This document shows, piece by piece, positions 25,076 through 37,373 of a DNA stretch of 64,000 nucleotides (position 1 is the first letter of the stretch; the number at the start of each line of letters is the position of its first letter). Position numbers and translations under genes: made by a program. Origin of the DNA: Echria macrotheca (Eukaryota > Ascomycota > Sordariomycetes > Sordariales > Schizotheciaceae); assembly GCA_030411725.1 (NCBI GenBank), contig MU839827.1, positions 4,037,027 through 4,101,026 on the forward strand. The letters are read 5' to 3'. Under the pieces are notes generated by a model. The model was not told the origin of the DNA. It saw nothing but the letters and a program-made list of their open reading frames with translations, and did not search any database.

Positions 25076-27018
25076 TTACTCGTCGGTCCCGCCTCCACCA
25101 GTACCAACACCCGGCTGCGCCTTTCTGGCGCTGCAGATATCGTCCACCCGCAACAGGAGACAAGCGGCCTGTCTAGGGTTAGTAGCTTCTTCAGAGAAAT
25201 ATACCCACTTCTTAATACTAAACACAAAAAGTCACATACCTCGATCGCCGTCTTCAAACTCTGCACCTTGATGGCCTCGGGCTCCCACACGCCGTACTCC
25301 TTCATGTCCACCAGCGTGCCCGTGTCGCCGTTGATGCCCCACGAGCTCTTGCCCTCGGCATGCTTGGCCCGGAGATCAGTCAACACCCGCACGGGGCTCT
25401 TGCCCGCGTTCTGGATCAGCGTCCGCGGGATCACTTCCAGTGCTTCAGCCACCGCCTTGTACGGCCACTGCTGCACGCCCTCGATGCTCTTGGCCATCTG
25501 TGCTAACCTGACTGACACGGCCATCTCGGTCGCGCCGCCGCCTGGCGATAATCTCGGGTGGAACATGACGTTGCGTGCCACCCCCATGGCGTCCTGCAGA
25601 TTCCGCTCGACTTCGTTGAGCACATCCTTGGACGGCCCGCGCAGCAGGACCGTACACGCCTTGGGTGTAGTGCACTTTGTGAGAAAGGTAAAGTACTCGT
25701 CGCCAATCTTCTCAACCTCAAAGAGGCCGCACTTAGTGCCGACATCAGACTCCTGGAGGTCCTCTACCCGGTTGACAATCGTGGCCCCTGTGGCTCTCGC
25801 TATCCGGTTGTTGTCCGTCTTGCGCACACGCCGGAGAGCCGTGACGTTTGACTTCATGAAATAATGTTGTGCAAGATCTAGATATGTTAGCGTGGCCCAG
25901 AATTTTATCCTAAAAAAAAAAAAAAAACCCACCCGAGACACCCTTTTCTGTAATGACAAGATCCGGATTCAGGGCCAAAATAGACTCGCACATGGCCTTG
26001 ACCTGCTCCTCCTCGATCTGGAGGATGCGGTTCCAGTCCTCCTCCTTGGTGATCTCAATGTTGGTCTGCGACTCGCCCTTCTTGTACTCGAGCGGGCAGT
26101 CGAGAAGAACAATGCGAGGGTTCTCAATCCTGCGCCGCATCTTGGGGTGCGTAATGTCCTTGTTGAGCATGACGCCGTCCAGCACCCGGCTGTCCTCGAT
26201 CTCGCCGCCGGGTACCTTTTCGATGCGCGCGTACCGCTTGATGTCAACCTCGCGCTTGCCGTTGCCCACCTCCCAGGCGACAGTGCGCACCGCTTTGAGG
26301 GCGAGGCTGCACATGAGCTGCGACCAGCGCGAGACGAACTTGGTGCCGATCGACGACGAGATGAGCTGCGACATGGCCTTGTCGTCGTTGATGTCGATGG
26401 GGAGCGAGATATCGTCGACGATCTGGAGCGCGTCCTTGAGTGCGCGCTTGAAGGCAGATATGATGATGACGGGGTGGATGTTGCGCTCGAGCTGGGGGAG
26501 CGCCTGCGCGAGGATCTCGCCGGCTGTTTCTCTGTCAGTCGGAACCGCACCTTGCGTATAGGGAGATAAACCCACCCAGAATAATAACCGTCGTAGTTCC
26601 ATCGCCCACCTCCTCATCCTGTGTCCGGCTGAGCTCGATCATGCTCTTGGCGGCGGGGTGCGACACCTCGATCTCGCGGAGGATGGCGTGGCCGTCGTTG
26701 GTAAGCACAATACCGCCCATCGGGTCGAGCAGCATCTTGAGCATGGCCTTGGGGCCGAGACATGACCTAATGATGTCGGCGACGCTGTGACAAGTGGTCA
26801 GTACACAATTTCTTCTTCAGCTCTGTGGCGATGGCGGGGTCAAGCTTCGGAGGAATGGACCATACGTTTTGGCAGCGGCGATGTTGGACAGCTGGGCTTT
26901 CCGCCCAGTCTGTCTCTCACCGCTGTTGGTGTCTGTCCCGGCGCATCTCGTTAGCAACCATGCGAACGAAAAGGGGGCCAAGGAGGGGCGCACTCATCAC
27001 CAGCACGGGCGCCTGCAT
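25076..27018 (-). CDS. CCT3: Chaperonin CCT subunit gamma (TRiC)
   Basis: Six exons: 27018-26994, 26932-26866, 26784-26576, 26523-25933, 25877-25240 and 25168-25076. They join in frame to 540 residues, close to the usual length. Introns are 61, 81, 52, 55 and 71 bp. It is a subunit of the cytosolic chaperonin ring that folds actin, tubulin and many WD-repeat proteins by ATP hydrolysis. Visible motifs: LLDPMGGIVLTNDGH at 49-63, GDGTTT at 91-96 in the nucleotide site, EKGVSDLAQHYF in the apical domain (split by an intron at the Asp codon), GGGATEMAV near the hydrolysis site, and the C-terminal WEPEAIKVQ and LLLRVDDI signatures followed by a Gly-rich tail. Gamma is chosen over other CCT subunits by the N-terminus (MQAPVLVMN) and by the match along the whole length. 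It is a housekeeping gene. Confidence 0.95.
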
Positions 27019-27663
27019 TTTGGCGGTTGTCTTGCTGTCTTGGGGTGGCGCTTGCGGGGGAGTTCTCAGTCGGATATGTCGCTGGGTCCAAGATAGCAGA
27101 TAGACCGAGATGCAGTGGCAGAGAGCTGGTGTTGTGGTGGCGGTGGAGCGCGTGTTTGGTTGCGCAGGCAGCTTTCAAATTCAAGGTGGGATGCTGCCGC
27201 CTCGAAAAGTTCAGATTCCCGCCAAAGCTCCCAAATGTGGGTCTCCACTGTCCCGCCCGCCCCGAGCTGCTTGGGCCGGAACAACTCTCGGCCCTAGACT
27301 ACTTCAACTTAGCGACACACTTCTCCTTTCACTTTGACTCAAGTTCTGACCAAGTCAAAAACAATCGGTATTGGGTATTGTTTATATCTTCATGCCATGC
27401 CTCCCTGAACCTCCCGCTTCTATGCTATGTCGTGTCGTCTACGGAATAGTCCGTCCCGTATCATAAATAAAAACAAAGGCCCTTCAAAATGCAGCCCCAG
27501 TGTCCTACAAATTGCTACACCACACAGCATCTTCAACCCGTCGTTGTCTCTTTCCATGCACTCCGAGGTATCTACGCTGAAATGGTCCCGACAATGCAGA
27601 ACCGCCCACATACGTCGAGAAAAAAAAGTAGTGGAATCCAACAATCAGCATGGTCCTCCTCTC
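27019..27663. other. Upstream region of CCT3 and 3' flank of the large kinase
   Basis: 645 bp between two minus-strand genes, holding the CCT3 promoter and the 3' UTR of the kinase gene. No gene seen. Confidence 0.7.
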
Positions 27664-30600
27664 TCATCCGCCATTATTCGATAATCCTGCTTGTCCCTCG
27701 TCGACTGAGATTGTACTCTGCCGTGACGAAACCTTCTTCTGCAGTACCGCCTTTGCTTTCTCTGGCGTTGCTTCGCTGCTGGTCCTGCTTTTCGTGAGTT
27801 TGCGTGGCTGTCGCTTGCCACCAGCCGTCGTTTCCACAAGGGAAGGCGATTCCGATGCAACCGTCTCGGTCGAAGCTCGACTCATGCCCCGGGGCATCTC
27901 CATCGAGTTGTCTCGTAAAGGTGACAGCGCGAGACCACCTGGAGATGTTGTGGACCCGTTGGTCACGGCCGACGACGCGCTCGTGACGCTGTCTGTGCGT
28001 ATCCGGTCAAGAGGGTGCTGCTCTGCCGTCAGCCTCGTTGGAACGAACAACCGTGGGCCTGCATAAGACACTTACCTGTCCGCCAAGGTAGGCGTCCAGT
28101 TTCTTCTTCAGGACCTCTGATCGGACCGGCTTGGCCAGGTAGTCATTCATACCCGCTGCCAGACACTTCTCCCGGTCGCCCTGGATCGCCGACGCCGTCA
28201 TGGCAATCACCAAGATCTTGCGGACCGGCTCCAGCGGATCAGCCCGCAATAGCTTTGTCGCCTCGTAACCGTCGAGCACCGGCATCTGCACGTCCATGAG
28301 GATGATGTGATATGGGGCGCCCTGTCTTGCCTTCTCCCGCAGGCCCTCGACCGCCATGAGACCGTTATCATACGTATCGGCAAGTGGATAACCTAGGCGA
28401 TGCAGGTACTGCATGGCAATCTTGGCATTGATGGCGTTGTCCTCGGCGATGCAGATCCGAAGCTGGTCTTTGGGAATCTGTCGGAGATCCACAAACGACG
28501 AGGGCAGCAATGTTCTGTCGGGCGTCATCAAGGTTGACGCTGACCTCGGTCGGATCGGCTCCGGCGCGGTTGGACTGGTCGGCCCTTGCACGTCGCCAGC
28601 AACCACCTCGGGTTTGGCCTTCTCAAACGTGACCGTGAACCAGGCCGTGGTGCCCACGTTTTCTTGGCTCTCTAACCGAATCTTGCCCTTCATCATGGTC
28701 TCGATCAGCGACTTGCAGATGCTCAGGCCGAGTCCGCTGCCGCCGTATTTCCGGGCCGTGCTGGCATCTGCCTGGCTGAAAGGTTGGAACAGGTTTTCCA
28801 ACTGCTGCGGCGAGATACCGATGCCCGTGTCCTTGACCCAGAATGTCAGCGTGGCCTTGTCCGCAGTCTCCGAGTCGACCCGTGCGCCGATCGTGATGGA
28901 TCCGTCTTCTGTAAACTTGAGGCTGTTGCCGATCAGGTTTCCGAGCACCTGGTGGAGGCGAATAGGGTCTCCATAGATCAACATGGGCGGCAAGTTGATG
29001 TCCTGCACGATCTTGACATTTTTCTTGGACGTCTTTTCCCTGTTGCTGTACGAAACGGCACGGACGACCTCCCGGACCATCTCCTCGGGGTTGAATGCGA
29101 TGATGTACAGCTTCATCTTGTCTGCCTCCATCCTCGAAAAGTCAAGAATATCATTGATCACGGTGAGGAGTAGGTCTGCCGAGAGCCTGATGGAATCCGC
29201 CATCTCGAGTTGCTCCTTGTTAAGGTTGCTGTCCCTGAGCAGCTCAGAATTACCAATGACACCGTTGAGGGGCGTGCGCAGTTCGTGGGATACGTTGGCG
29301 AGGAAGATGGATTTTGCTTTGGCAGCCTCCTCGGCGAGCTTCACGTTCCGGATCGCCTCGGCTTCTGCGTTCTTCGCCTTCGTCTCGGCCTCAATCGCCT
29401 TGGCCAGCGCTCGCTTTTGCATCTCCACCATCGACACATTTTCGGCCGAGACCTTCTCCACCGCCTTCATGGCGAGCGCATTCGAGTAGCTGATTCCGAT
29501 CTGGTTGACAAGAAGCTGAAGGACCGTCACGTTGCGGTCGGTAAAGGATCCGGGGACACCTTCGAGATAGAGCACACCAAGAAGGGGTTTCGATCCATGA
29601 CATATCGGGATGGCGATGACAGCTTTGCTGAGCGGATTCTTACGCAGCCACTGCTCGCTGACATTGCCGAATCGTTCGTCGCTGATCAGATCCCGCAAAA
29701 AGACGACTTCACGGAAGCGGGTGCAGTACAGAATGACATTCTCTGCGACCAGGGGAGTTCCACTGAGCGGTAGGCTGGGGATATGAGCTTCAGCGCCTCG
29801 TTCGGGGTCGCCGCTCGCAGCGACACACCAGTCACCAGTCCCCTCATCTTGCACCACGATGGCAGCTAGAGTGGCCGCGCCGCTGCACGTCTGCAGGATG
29901 ACGTCGCACATTGTCTTGAGCAGTTCGTCGACCCGTAGAACCGACGAGATGACTTGCGACGAGACGAGGATGGCATGTAGATCGATCATGTCCAGCGCAG
30001 GTAGTCCTGCTCCTGCTTCCGGTTGTACAGCACCCGTCCAAGCTGTCATGCGTTCGCCCCTGAGCTCCGCAACGGTGGCCTGTGTTGTCCGCTGGACTTC
30101 TTCCACAGCATCGGTGTCCACAGGCCTATAGGGAACCGCTGCGCCATCGCTCGAAAAGTCAGTCTGAACCCCAACGTCCATGGTTCGAGGATTTCCGACG
30201 GGACCGCGGAGCAAGATGCTGTGCTCTTCCTCAATACGGTCGGCGATGCCCGACGCTCCGAACTGGCGATACAAGGCAACAGCATCACGGAGTGCCGATT
30301 TAGCTGATCGCCTTCCCGAATGCCGGATGAAAATATTCGCCATCAGGTAGTTCCCGAGAGCCTGTTCAAAGAGAAAGCTGTGCTCTTCTGCGTGATCCAG
30401 CGCTTCTTCGTACTGTCGGATCGCCATTCCGTGCTTGCCGAGTATCTCAGAAATCTGGGCATCGAGCATCCTGGACCAGGAGAAATAGTTGACATTGGTG
30501 ACCGTCTCCCAGTCCTTGATCTTCTTGTTCAGCTCTTCGATCTTCTCGACCGCCTCCTTGACGTGCACCTCAAAGTCTTCCGCTTGAGGCCGGGGATCTT

Positions 30601-33600
30601 GCTGCTTGCGAAGAATGATTCCAGCGAGCGCCAAGCCATAAAACAGCATAGACAGTCTCGTGCCGCGGTTCGACCACAGGAGACCCTCCTGTTCGTAACA
30701 GCGTTTGCCCACCTCGACCGCTTGTTCGTAGTGGCCGTAGAGAAACAAGGGCAGGATCTCAAAGGTGCCGTGGATGACCGCCGACCTTCCATTATTCTTC
30801 CTCTGCGTATCCAGCCAACTCTTGTACGTGATCGAATCGTGGTGCTCGTCGCTCATGATTTCGAGCGGATTAGACGTACGAGTCTTCCCCTGAAGGGCAC
30901 GGCAGGCTTGTCTGACAGAAATGAGAAGGGTCCCGCCTCGGGTGTCCAGGTGCCAGTTGGGGATGTCATCACAGCAGTACTGGCAAAACGCCTCCAGGTC
31001 CGAGCAGTTCTCGCTCGCGAAGAACCTCAGCTGGGCAGAAAGGCCGAAGCTGAGGATCGTTGATATACGGTCGCCAGTGGCAGCGGCATAGTCTGTCATC
31101 CCCTCCACCCGAGCGAGTGTGTGGCTGATCGGGTGTTCGACGTGGCTGACAAAAGTCGCATAGACCATATATCCTCTGGCCATCGAGAAGGGATCCCGGC
31201 CGGATTCGAGAAGGTCCAGGAAGGTTCGCGCGAGATCGACGGCAAACTGCGTCATGTTGAATCGTGCAAGGGCGACGATAGCCAGGTGCAGGAACGCCAT
31301 GCATGACTGTGGGAACGAACCGCGCTCGAGGTGAGTCTCCATCATGATAACGGAGAGCTGGTAGAACAGGAGGCTATCGCACCACCACCCTGCGCTGGTC
31401 GTCTCTACCAGCACCGCACCCAGCCCGGCTTGGGCTTGATCCACCGGCCCTTTGGGACTGAGAATCTCCTGGTGCTCCATCGTCTGGAGCTTCACCGCGA
31501 GCTGTTCAAACCTCTTATCGAGGTTCTCGTAAGTCGGGTTCTCCTCCAAATCCACATCCAGAGCCACCAGGCATTTCTTCAGCGCGTTAAGAGCTTCATC
31601 CGAGTCTCCGCACGCAGCAAATATCCTAGACTGAAGAACCCATGCGGGCGCCTTGTCGAGCGCCGTTCTGGCATTGTCAAAGATGGCCCGAAGGAGCATG
31701 TTCCCAGCGCTTTGGTGCCCCATGTACAGGTAACACTCGGCGGCCCGGAGATGGAGCTGTATAGTTTCATCATAAGAGACGTCTTCAACTCCGTCATCCC
31801 ACGGGCTAGTCTGCAGAAGGGCCAGAGCGTTGCTGTAGTACTTGGCAGCAGTCGGCCGCGCTCCGCTCTCAGCCGCAGCGTGAGCGCAGTCGGAGAGAAG
31901 CTTTCGGTAGGGTTTGCGGTGCGGCACCCTTCGCTTGATGATCTCCACAGACTCGCAGATGTGGGAAGCCGTACTATCCTTCAATCCCGCGTCCGCAGAG
32001 TAGTGTTTCAATAGCGTTTGTGCAATGATGAAGTGCATTCTCATCGCATTGCACTCCTTCAAAGCCGAGGCGGCCTGGATATACCGGTCGTGGGCGAAGC
32101 GAAACCGGTCATCGCGGTCGCTAGGCACGATGATGCAGGCTTGCAAGGCTGCCTCGAGCCCAGCGATAGCGTCCTGCTGTGAAGGTGGCGAAGGCACAGC
32201 AGGTCCATCGGGGCAGTAATCATCAATGAAGTGGAACTCCCCGTCCATTAGTTTGCAGACCATATCAAAAGAAAAGGTCTGGCCCAACAGGGCAGCCCAG
32301 GCCAGGATTGCGCGGGCGGTACGGGGCAGCTCGCTCAGGCGACGTGTGATGAAAGCGGTATCCAGGACATCGTAGTCCTCCCCTCCCTGGAACTGGTCGA
32401 ACAGCCGATCAAGGTCGTACCTCCAGTGGCCGGTGTGGTAATCATACCAGATGCACTTTTTCTGGTGGCACGCGGTAAGCATCTCTCGCATATAAAATGG
32501 GTTGCCGGCTGTCTTGGACTGTATAACAAGCGCCAAGGGGAGCACATCCTCCTTCGGCAGACACAACGTGGCCGAAACGTATTGCACTATATCATCCTCG
32601 TGGAGCGGGGTGAGAGTAATCTTGGTTACGGTCGGCCCTCCGTGTCTGGGGAGTTCCTCAGACTTGGGCGGGTTGACGAGGCTCTGCACCTTCTCAGGGG
32701 GCAGTTCGTCCGGTCTGTAAGTCATGATAACCACCATCTTCAATCTCGCTCCAATGATCTGGGAGATGAGCTCCAGGGACTCGTCATCGGCAAAGTGTAG
32801 GTCGTCGAGGCAGAAGCAGATGAACTTGTGGTGGGTAAACATCCTCAATACGTCGAGAAACGTGTTCATCAATCGTATCGTCTTCGTAGAGGCGCCGGCT
32901 CGGAGGAATTCCTGAGAGCTCAGAGAATTCTGGCTGTTCTGGGACGAAACTACTCTTTGCGAGCTGCGGAGGGATGATCCTGAACCAGGTAGGTCGGGGG
33001 AGGAGCCTCGCCTCTTCAGGGTCGGCCGCTGTGCTTGTGAGTTGGACGCAGACCTGACTAGCGAGCCCTCGACGGGCCCTAGAAGGAATTCGGGAAGTCC
33101 CAGGACCTTGTGTAGCATCGGCCACACGGGACGGACATATTGCTTCAGAGCTTGGTGGAAGGGCGTATCGGTGTTTCTTTCACCCCAAACCTGTCGAAAA
33201 AGCGATGACAGGAGTTTGAGGAGAGGCCCGAATGCTGTCCTTCTAGCCGTCTCAAATTTGGCAGTTGCGCAATAGCCGCGCCTTCGAGCGTCGGCAAGGA
33301 TAGACTGGACAAGACAGCTCTTCCCTAGCCCCGCGGCGCCCTCGATCGCCACAATCTCACAGTGGCCTTGCCTCCTAAACTTGACCGAGCCGAGCTGTCG
33401 TGACAAACTCGACGAAGAGTCGGTCGTGGGAATGGCGCTATGTCGCGGTGACGAATCGATCGTCACGCCCTCGGCGATATTCACGGCCTCGAAGGATATG
33501 CTTTGATGCCGGTCCCAGGGGCGGGCGGTGCGAGCACCCCCCGATAACACCGACATTCCCGAGGACGTGGTCTCCCCAGAGATAGTCGCCGAGTCCGGGG

Positions 33601-35230
33601 CAAGCCCGGACGGCAGGTAGCCATTCCTCCACTTCGAGTCTGATGCGACCGTTTGCGTTGTGAATGAACCGCTCTGCCTGTTAGCCCCTTCAGCCGAGCT
33701 GGCGCCGTCGCTAGAGCCCTCGGCACCATCTAGAATCTCGTGTGACAAGCTGGATCCGTCCGAGAAACGGTTCGTGGCTCCCTTTTGGCTCATGGCATGA
33801 CTCTTTGCAACCCTCTCGATGACCTTGAGGAGCTGCGCTCGCTCCTTATCCCGCCCAATCATAGCGGTCGGGAGCATGAAGAACGACGAGATGTCCCTAG
33901 AGCCAATACTCCAACTTCTCAAAGCCAGCAAGTCTCCATCGCAAAGTAACCGTTGAACCTCCGAAAGATCGTATCGCAGACCACTGGCAGAGAAATACCG
34001 GTCGCCGACGTTTTTCGAAGTGCACTTCTGTATTATCCGGCCGACTACATCGGGTATGTCGATCCGGATGGCCGAGACGTTGGGTATTCTACGCCCGAGG
34101 ACGCCCTGCACGATATCAAGCGGCGTGTCCCCCTGAAAGACTTGCTCCTGGGTGAGAAGACTCCAGAAAAGGACGCCAAGAGAATAGATATCGGTTCGAA
34201 TATCGGGCTCGACGGGCATACGGCCGGTTTGCTCTGGACTTATGAACTGCAGTTTGTTCCTGGCGCCGACCTCCTTGGACAGGGCCGACCAGCCGGTGCT
34301 AGTTAATCCATGCTCGAAGGATCTCAGCCCTGAGCCGAACGATACGAGCTTGACCTTGTTCGTCTCGACGTTGTAATGAAAAGCGTCTCCGCGTATCTCG
34401 CCGTGGATGATGCCCTGTCCGTGATGGATCACCTCGAGACACTGGGTCGCGCCAATGGCAAAATCGAGAAATCTTTCGAGGCTGATCGGGGGGTCCAACT
34501 CGCGGTTGTCATCCTCGCATGCAACCCATTTGTCGCCTTGCTTCTCCACGAAATAGAAGGCGGGGCCGAGGTCCATCATGCGGAAGATGTAGTTGGGGCC
34601 GGGATACTCGTAGACAGTAACGACAAGTGTGCCCCGGTCTCCTGGAAGGGCACCTAACCGAATAATTTCCAGTGGCCTGACGACGTGCTCGCACTTGGGG
34701 TCGGCGCTAGCTATCAGGCTCTTGGCGATGTGGTAAGCTCTCTCTTCCCGGAGCACATGATATGACACCCTCGCAACGACGGGGACCTCGACCACCGGGG
34801 CGTCAGCGGCAGTGGAGTGGCATGACGGCGGAGAGACGGCGACCGAGTGCTCGCTGACGCTGCCGGTCTCGCTGTGGGTGGCGGAGCAGCTGGGGGTGCG
34901 TTCCGAGGGCGAGGGCCGGCCGGAGGGCGTGGTCTTGGAGTGCGAGGACGGGCTGGGGGCGTGGTTGTGATACGCAGGGGGGGAGGTGGCCGAGGCGGTG
35001 CTCGCCGTCGAATACGGCGAGACGAACCTCGTGCCAAAGACATGCCAGTTGTCGTAGGTGGAGTGGAACGGGCGGCGGGACTCGTCCCAGGTGTAGCCGG
35101 CGATTTGGCGCAGGCGTTCGAAGATGCGCGACGGAGCTTCGAGCTGGTCGTCGGGCAGCCGCGCGACGGCGTCCATGGTCGCCGCGGGACGCAGCGAGGG
35201 GGAGCGAGGGGCGGCGGACTCCGGGATCAC
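27664..35230 (-). CDS. Hybrid histidine kinase, pseudokinase-AAA-GAF type (Mak2/Mak3/Chk1-like, group X)
   Basis: Two exons, 35230-28076 and 28017-27664, encode about 2502 residues; the 58-bp intron follows GGQ with GTAAGT. A second Met at codon 19 (35176) could be the true start. Order, counted from the first Met: Ser/Thr-kinase-like domain about 165-440, AAA-type ATPase with IEGAAGLGKS near 630 and CLDDLHFADD as Walker B, a long helical TPR-like region, GAF about 1780-1930, coiled coil, HisKA with phospho-His 1982 (SHELRTPLNG), HATPase (DTGIGIS, GGSGLGLSI), and a receiver with phospho-Asp 2313 (LMDVQMP). The kinase-like domain is degenerate: HGE replaces HRD and SFG replaces DFG, while SPEQTGRM is kept. 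Fission yeast Mak2/Mak3 and Candida Chk1 share this build and signal peroxide or wall stress through an HPt protein. The last 117 residues lie beyond the receiver and are low-complexity. Confidence 0.9.
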
Positions 35231-37373
35231 GGATCACGGGCTCGTCGGAAAGGGTTCGTCGTCGTCTTCGGCTCGAGAGTCATGATCCGACCATGGCGCG
35301 CTTTTGGCTGTGCTTGGCTTGGCTTCGTGGTCTTCGCAAGCGGTTAGCCGTCAGCGCAGCAGCAACGGGACGTCGGTAGGCGGTATGCGGGGGAGATGGA
35401 GACGGATCCTGATTCTGCAGGGCAAACCGACGACGGCCAAACCCGGTTTTGTGGTAGGCTCGCTAGGGAGCAGTGCTTCGGCAGTGAGAGGGGGGTGGGC
35501 AGTGTGGGAGAGGAGAGTGCCGTGGTGGTGGTGGTGGTGGTGGTCGAAAGGACAGCAACAGTCAGCCTACCAAGAGTAGTAAATCGGTAACTTCAGAGCC
35601 TAGTTAGAGCAGACACTGGTGGACATGCGACGAGGTCGGCCTGGCAGAAACATGGGGCGGTTGGAAGTGGTCGACACGGCGGCGATTCGCTAGTCGAAAG
35701 TGCGTCCAAGTTGTAACTTACTTGGTAGCCAAGTTGAGTTGGCCGACGGAAGCGGCGGGACGACACCGGGTTCCAGATGGCAAACCAGCGGCTATATCGA
35801 GCTAGGGAATTCCCAGATCGGCGTGCCGCAAGCAGCAACACAACCCGCAGCGCTCAGTGCGACCCCGAATCAGCCAGAGCTCAGTCGGCAGCTTGTTCTT
35901 GTCGAGGGGTTCGGCGCGAGACGGATGGGCAAAGAGGGAGACAAAAATGGGGTAGGATGAGGAGATGCGCTAGTGTAGGTCTAGTGGTGAACAGCCTTCA
36001 GCCTTTCTGATACATCCACCCGGCGATTACGAACGCTAACTGCACCCGCACGCGCTGCCACTCGAGTGCGTCGTTGGTGGCGGTATTGTCTCTGCAAACC
36101 TTGTGTTCTCGAGAAGATCTCGTCTGAAGCTCGACGAGGACTACAGATCCTCGCTGAGAGCTTTTCAGCGCAAGCAAATCCACTGGCTTCACGTTCTCTC
36201 GTAACATCCGAAGCCTTGGCCGACGTGGTGTGTCCACAGCACGCACTGTCTGAGTGGCGCCCGCAAGGACGGTGAATTTCGCAATCCCCGTCTCGGCTCT
36301 GCCCTGTTTTGAGCACAAACCCAGAAATCCCCTCGTCGCCCGCACAGTGCGAGCCCCGGCCGTGCTACCGTGGCGTCCCCGTGCCATCGTGACCTGCAAT
36401 CCACAGACTCGGGAAACCGGCTTCCTAGTGTCCAGCGACGCTGCAACCTGCACCGGAGTCCTCTGTCGGTGCGAGTAATAAGCGCGCCGAGCCCTTTGCC
36501 AGCTCGTCGATGCACATATACTTCTGTTCCTGGCGATGCATTTGCTTGTGTTTTAAAGCAATTGTTGCTGTATCGACACACAGCATCTGGGTCGACGTTG
36601 ACGGAAACGCAGCCACCCCCTCAGCGTCTTGCTTTTTCCAAGAAACCCGAGCTAGCGCCATTGACGTCACAGTCCGCATTGCCTGGGCAAATAAGAACAC
36701 CGCAAAGTCCCAGTGTCCCCGTGCTCTTCTTTTACCTGGCTTTTTCCACGCCGCCTGGCTACTGAGACAAGACGCACATTCCATATCAAACACTGCTGCG
36801 GGCAACTGATACAGTCTTCAGCGCCCGGTCAAAGGCAAAACCGATGAGGAAATCTTGCACAGGTAGTTGCTGATAATCAGGCCCGGGAAAAGTCTTGAAG
36901 CCATTTCGCAAACTCGCCGTTCTCTGGTTTTCTTTTGCCTAAACGTCGACTGCCATGCAACCGAAATAGCAACATTACCACCAACTCCTGAACGTATCGA
37001 GCCCACAAAACGGATTGTGAGCCAAATCGCTTACACACGCACCCAAGACGCATTTTCAATAGGGCCTTGTTTTTGGTGTAACACGTTCCGCTGCCGCACC
37101 TCGTGTTGATGCTGTGGCACCGACATCTTGTCATGGCAGCAGCTGGCATTAGATTCTGTCTATCGCTCCAGACATGAATTCTATCTGGAAAACAGCTTCT
37201 TGAAATCCCCCAGCCCGTCTCATCTGCTCGTGTGATTCAACTCCCAGCACGTACAGATCGGGGCAGCCCCAAAGGAAAGCCAATCGGAGCCCAGCCCCCC
37301 GTTATATGCAAGTGAAGCGTCAACCTGCTTCACCTCTAGCTATTATACCGGTAACCCTAGGACGAGTCGATGT
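35231..37373. other. Upstream region of the large kinase and 3' flank of the mutase, no gene seen
   Basis: 2.1 kb between two minus-strand genes. The part near 35.2-35.6 kb is probably the kinase 5' leader and contains a (GTG)7 run. Minus-strand frames of 151 codons (35998-36453) and 126 codons (36425-36805) have no domain and overlap frames on the other strand. No gene is called. Confidence 0.6.
35522..35544. repeat. (GTG)n trinucleotide run
   Basis: Seven perfect GTG units plus two bases, in the presumed 5' leader of the minus-strand kinase gene, where the transcript would read CAC repeats. Confidence 0.85.

Noticed and set aside
28007..28075. Unspliced C-terminus of the large histidine kinase
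   Set aside because: The frame runs into a GTAAGT donor right after the receiver, and joining at 28017 opens a 117-codon continuation, so the unspliced end is taken as intron.
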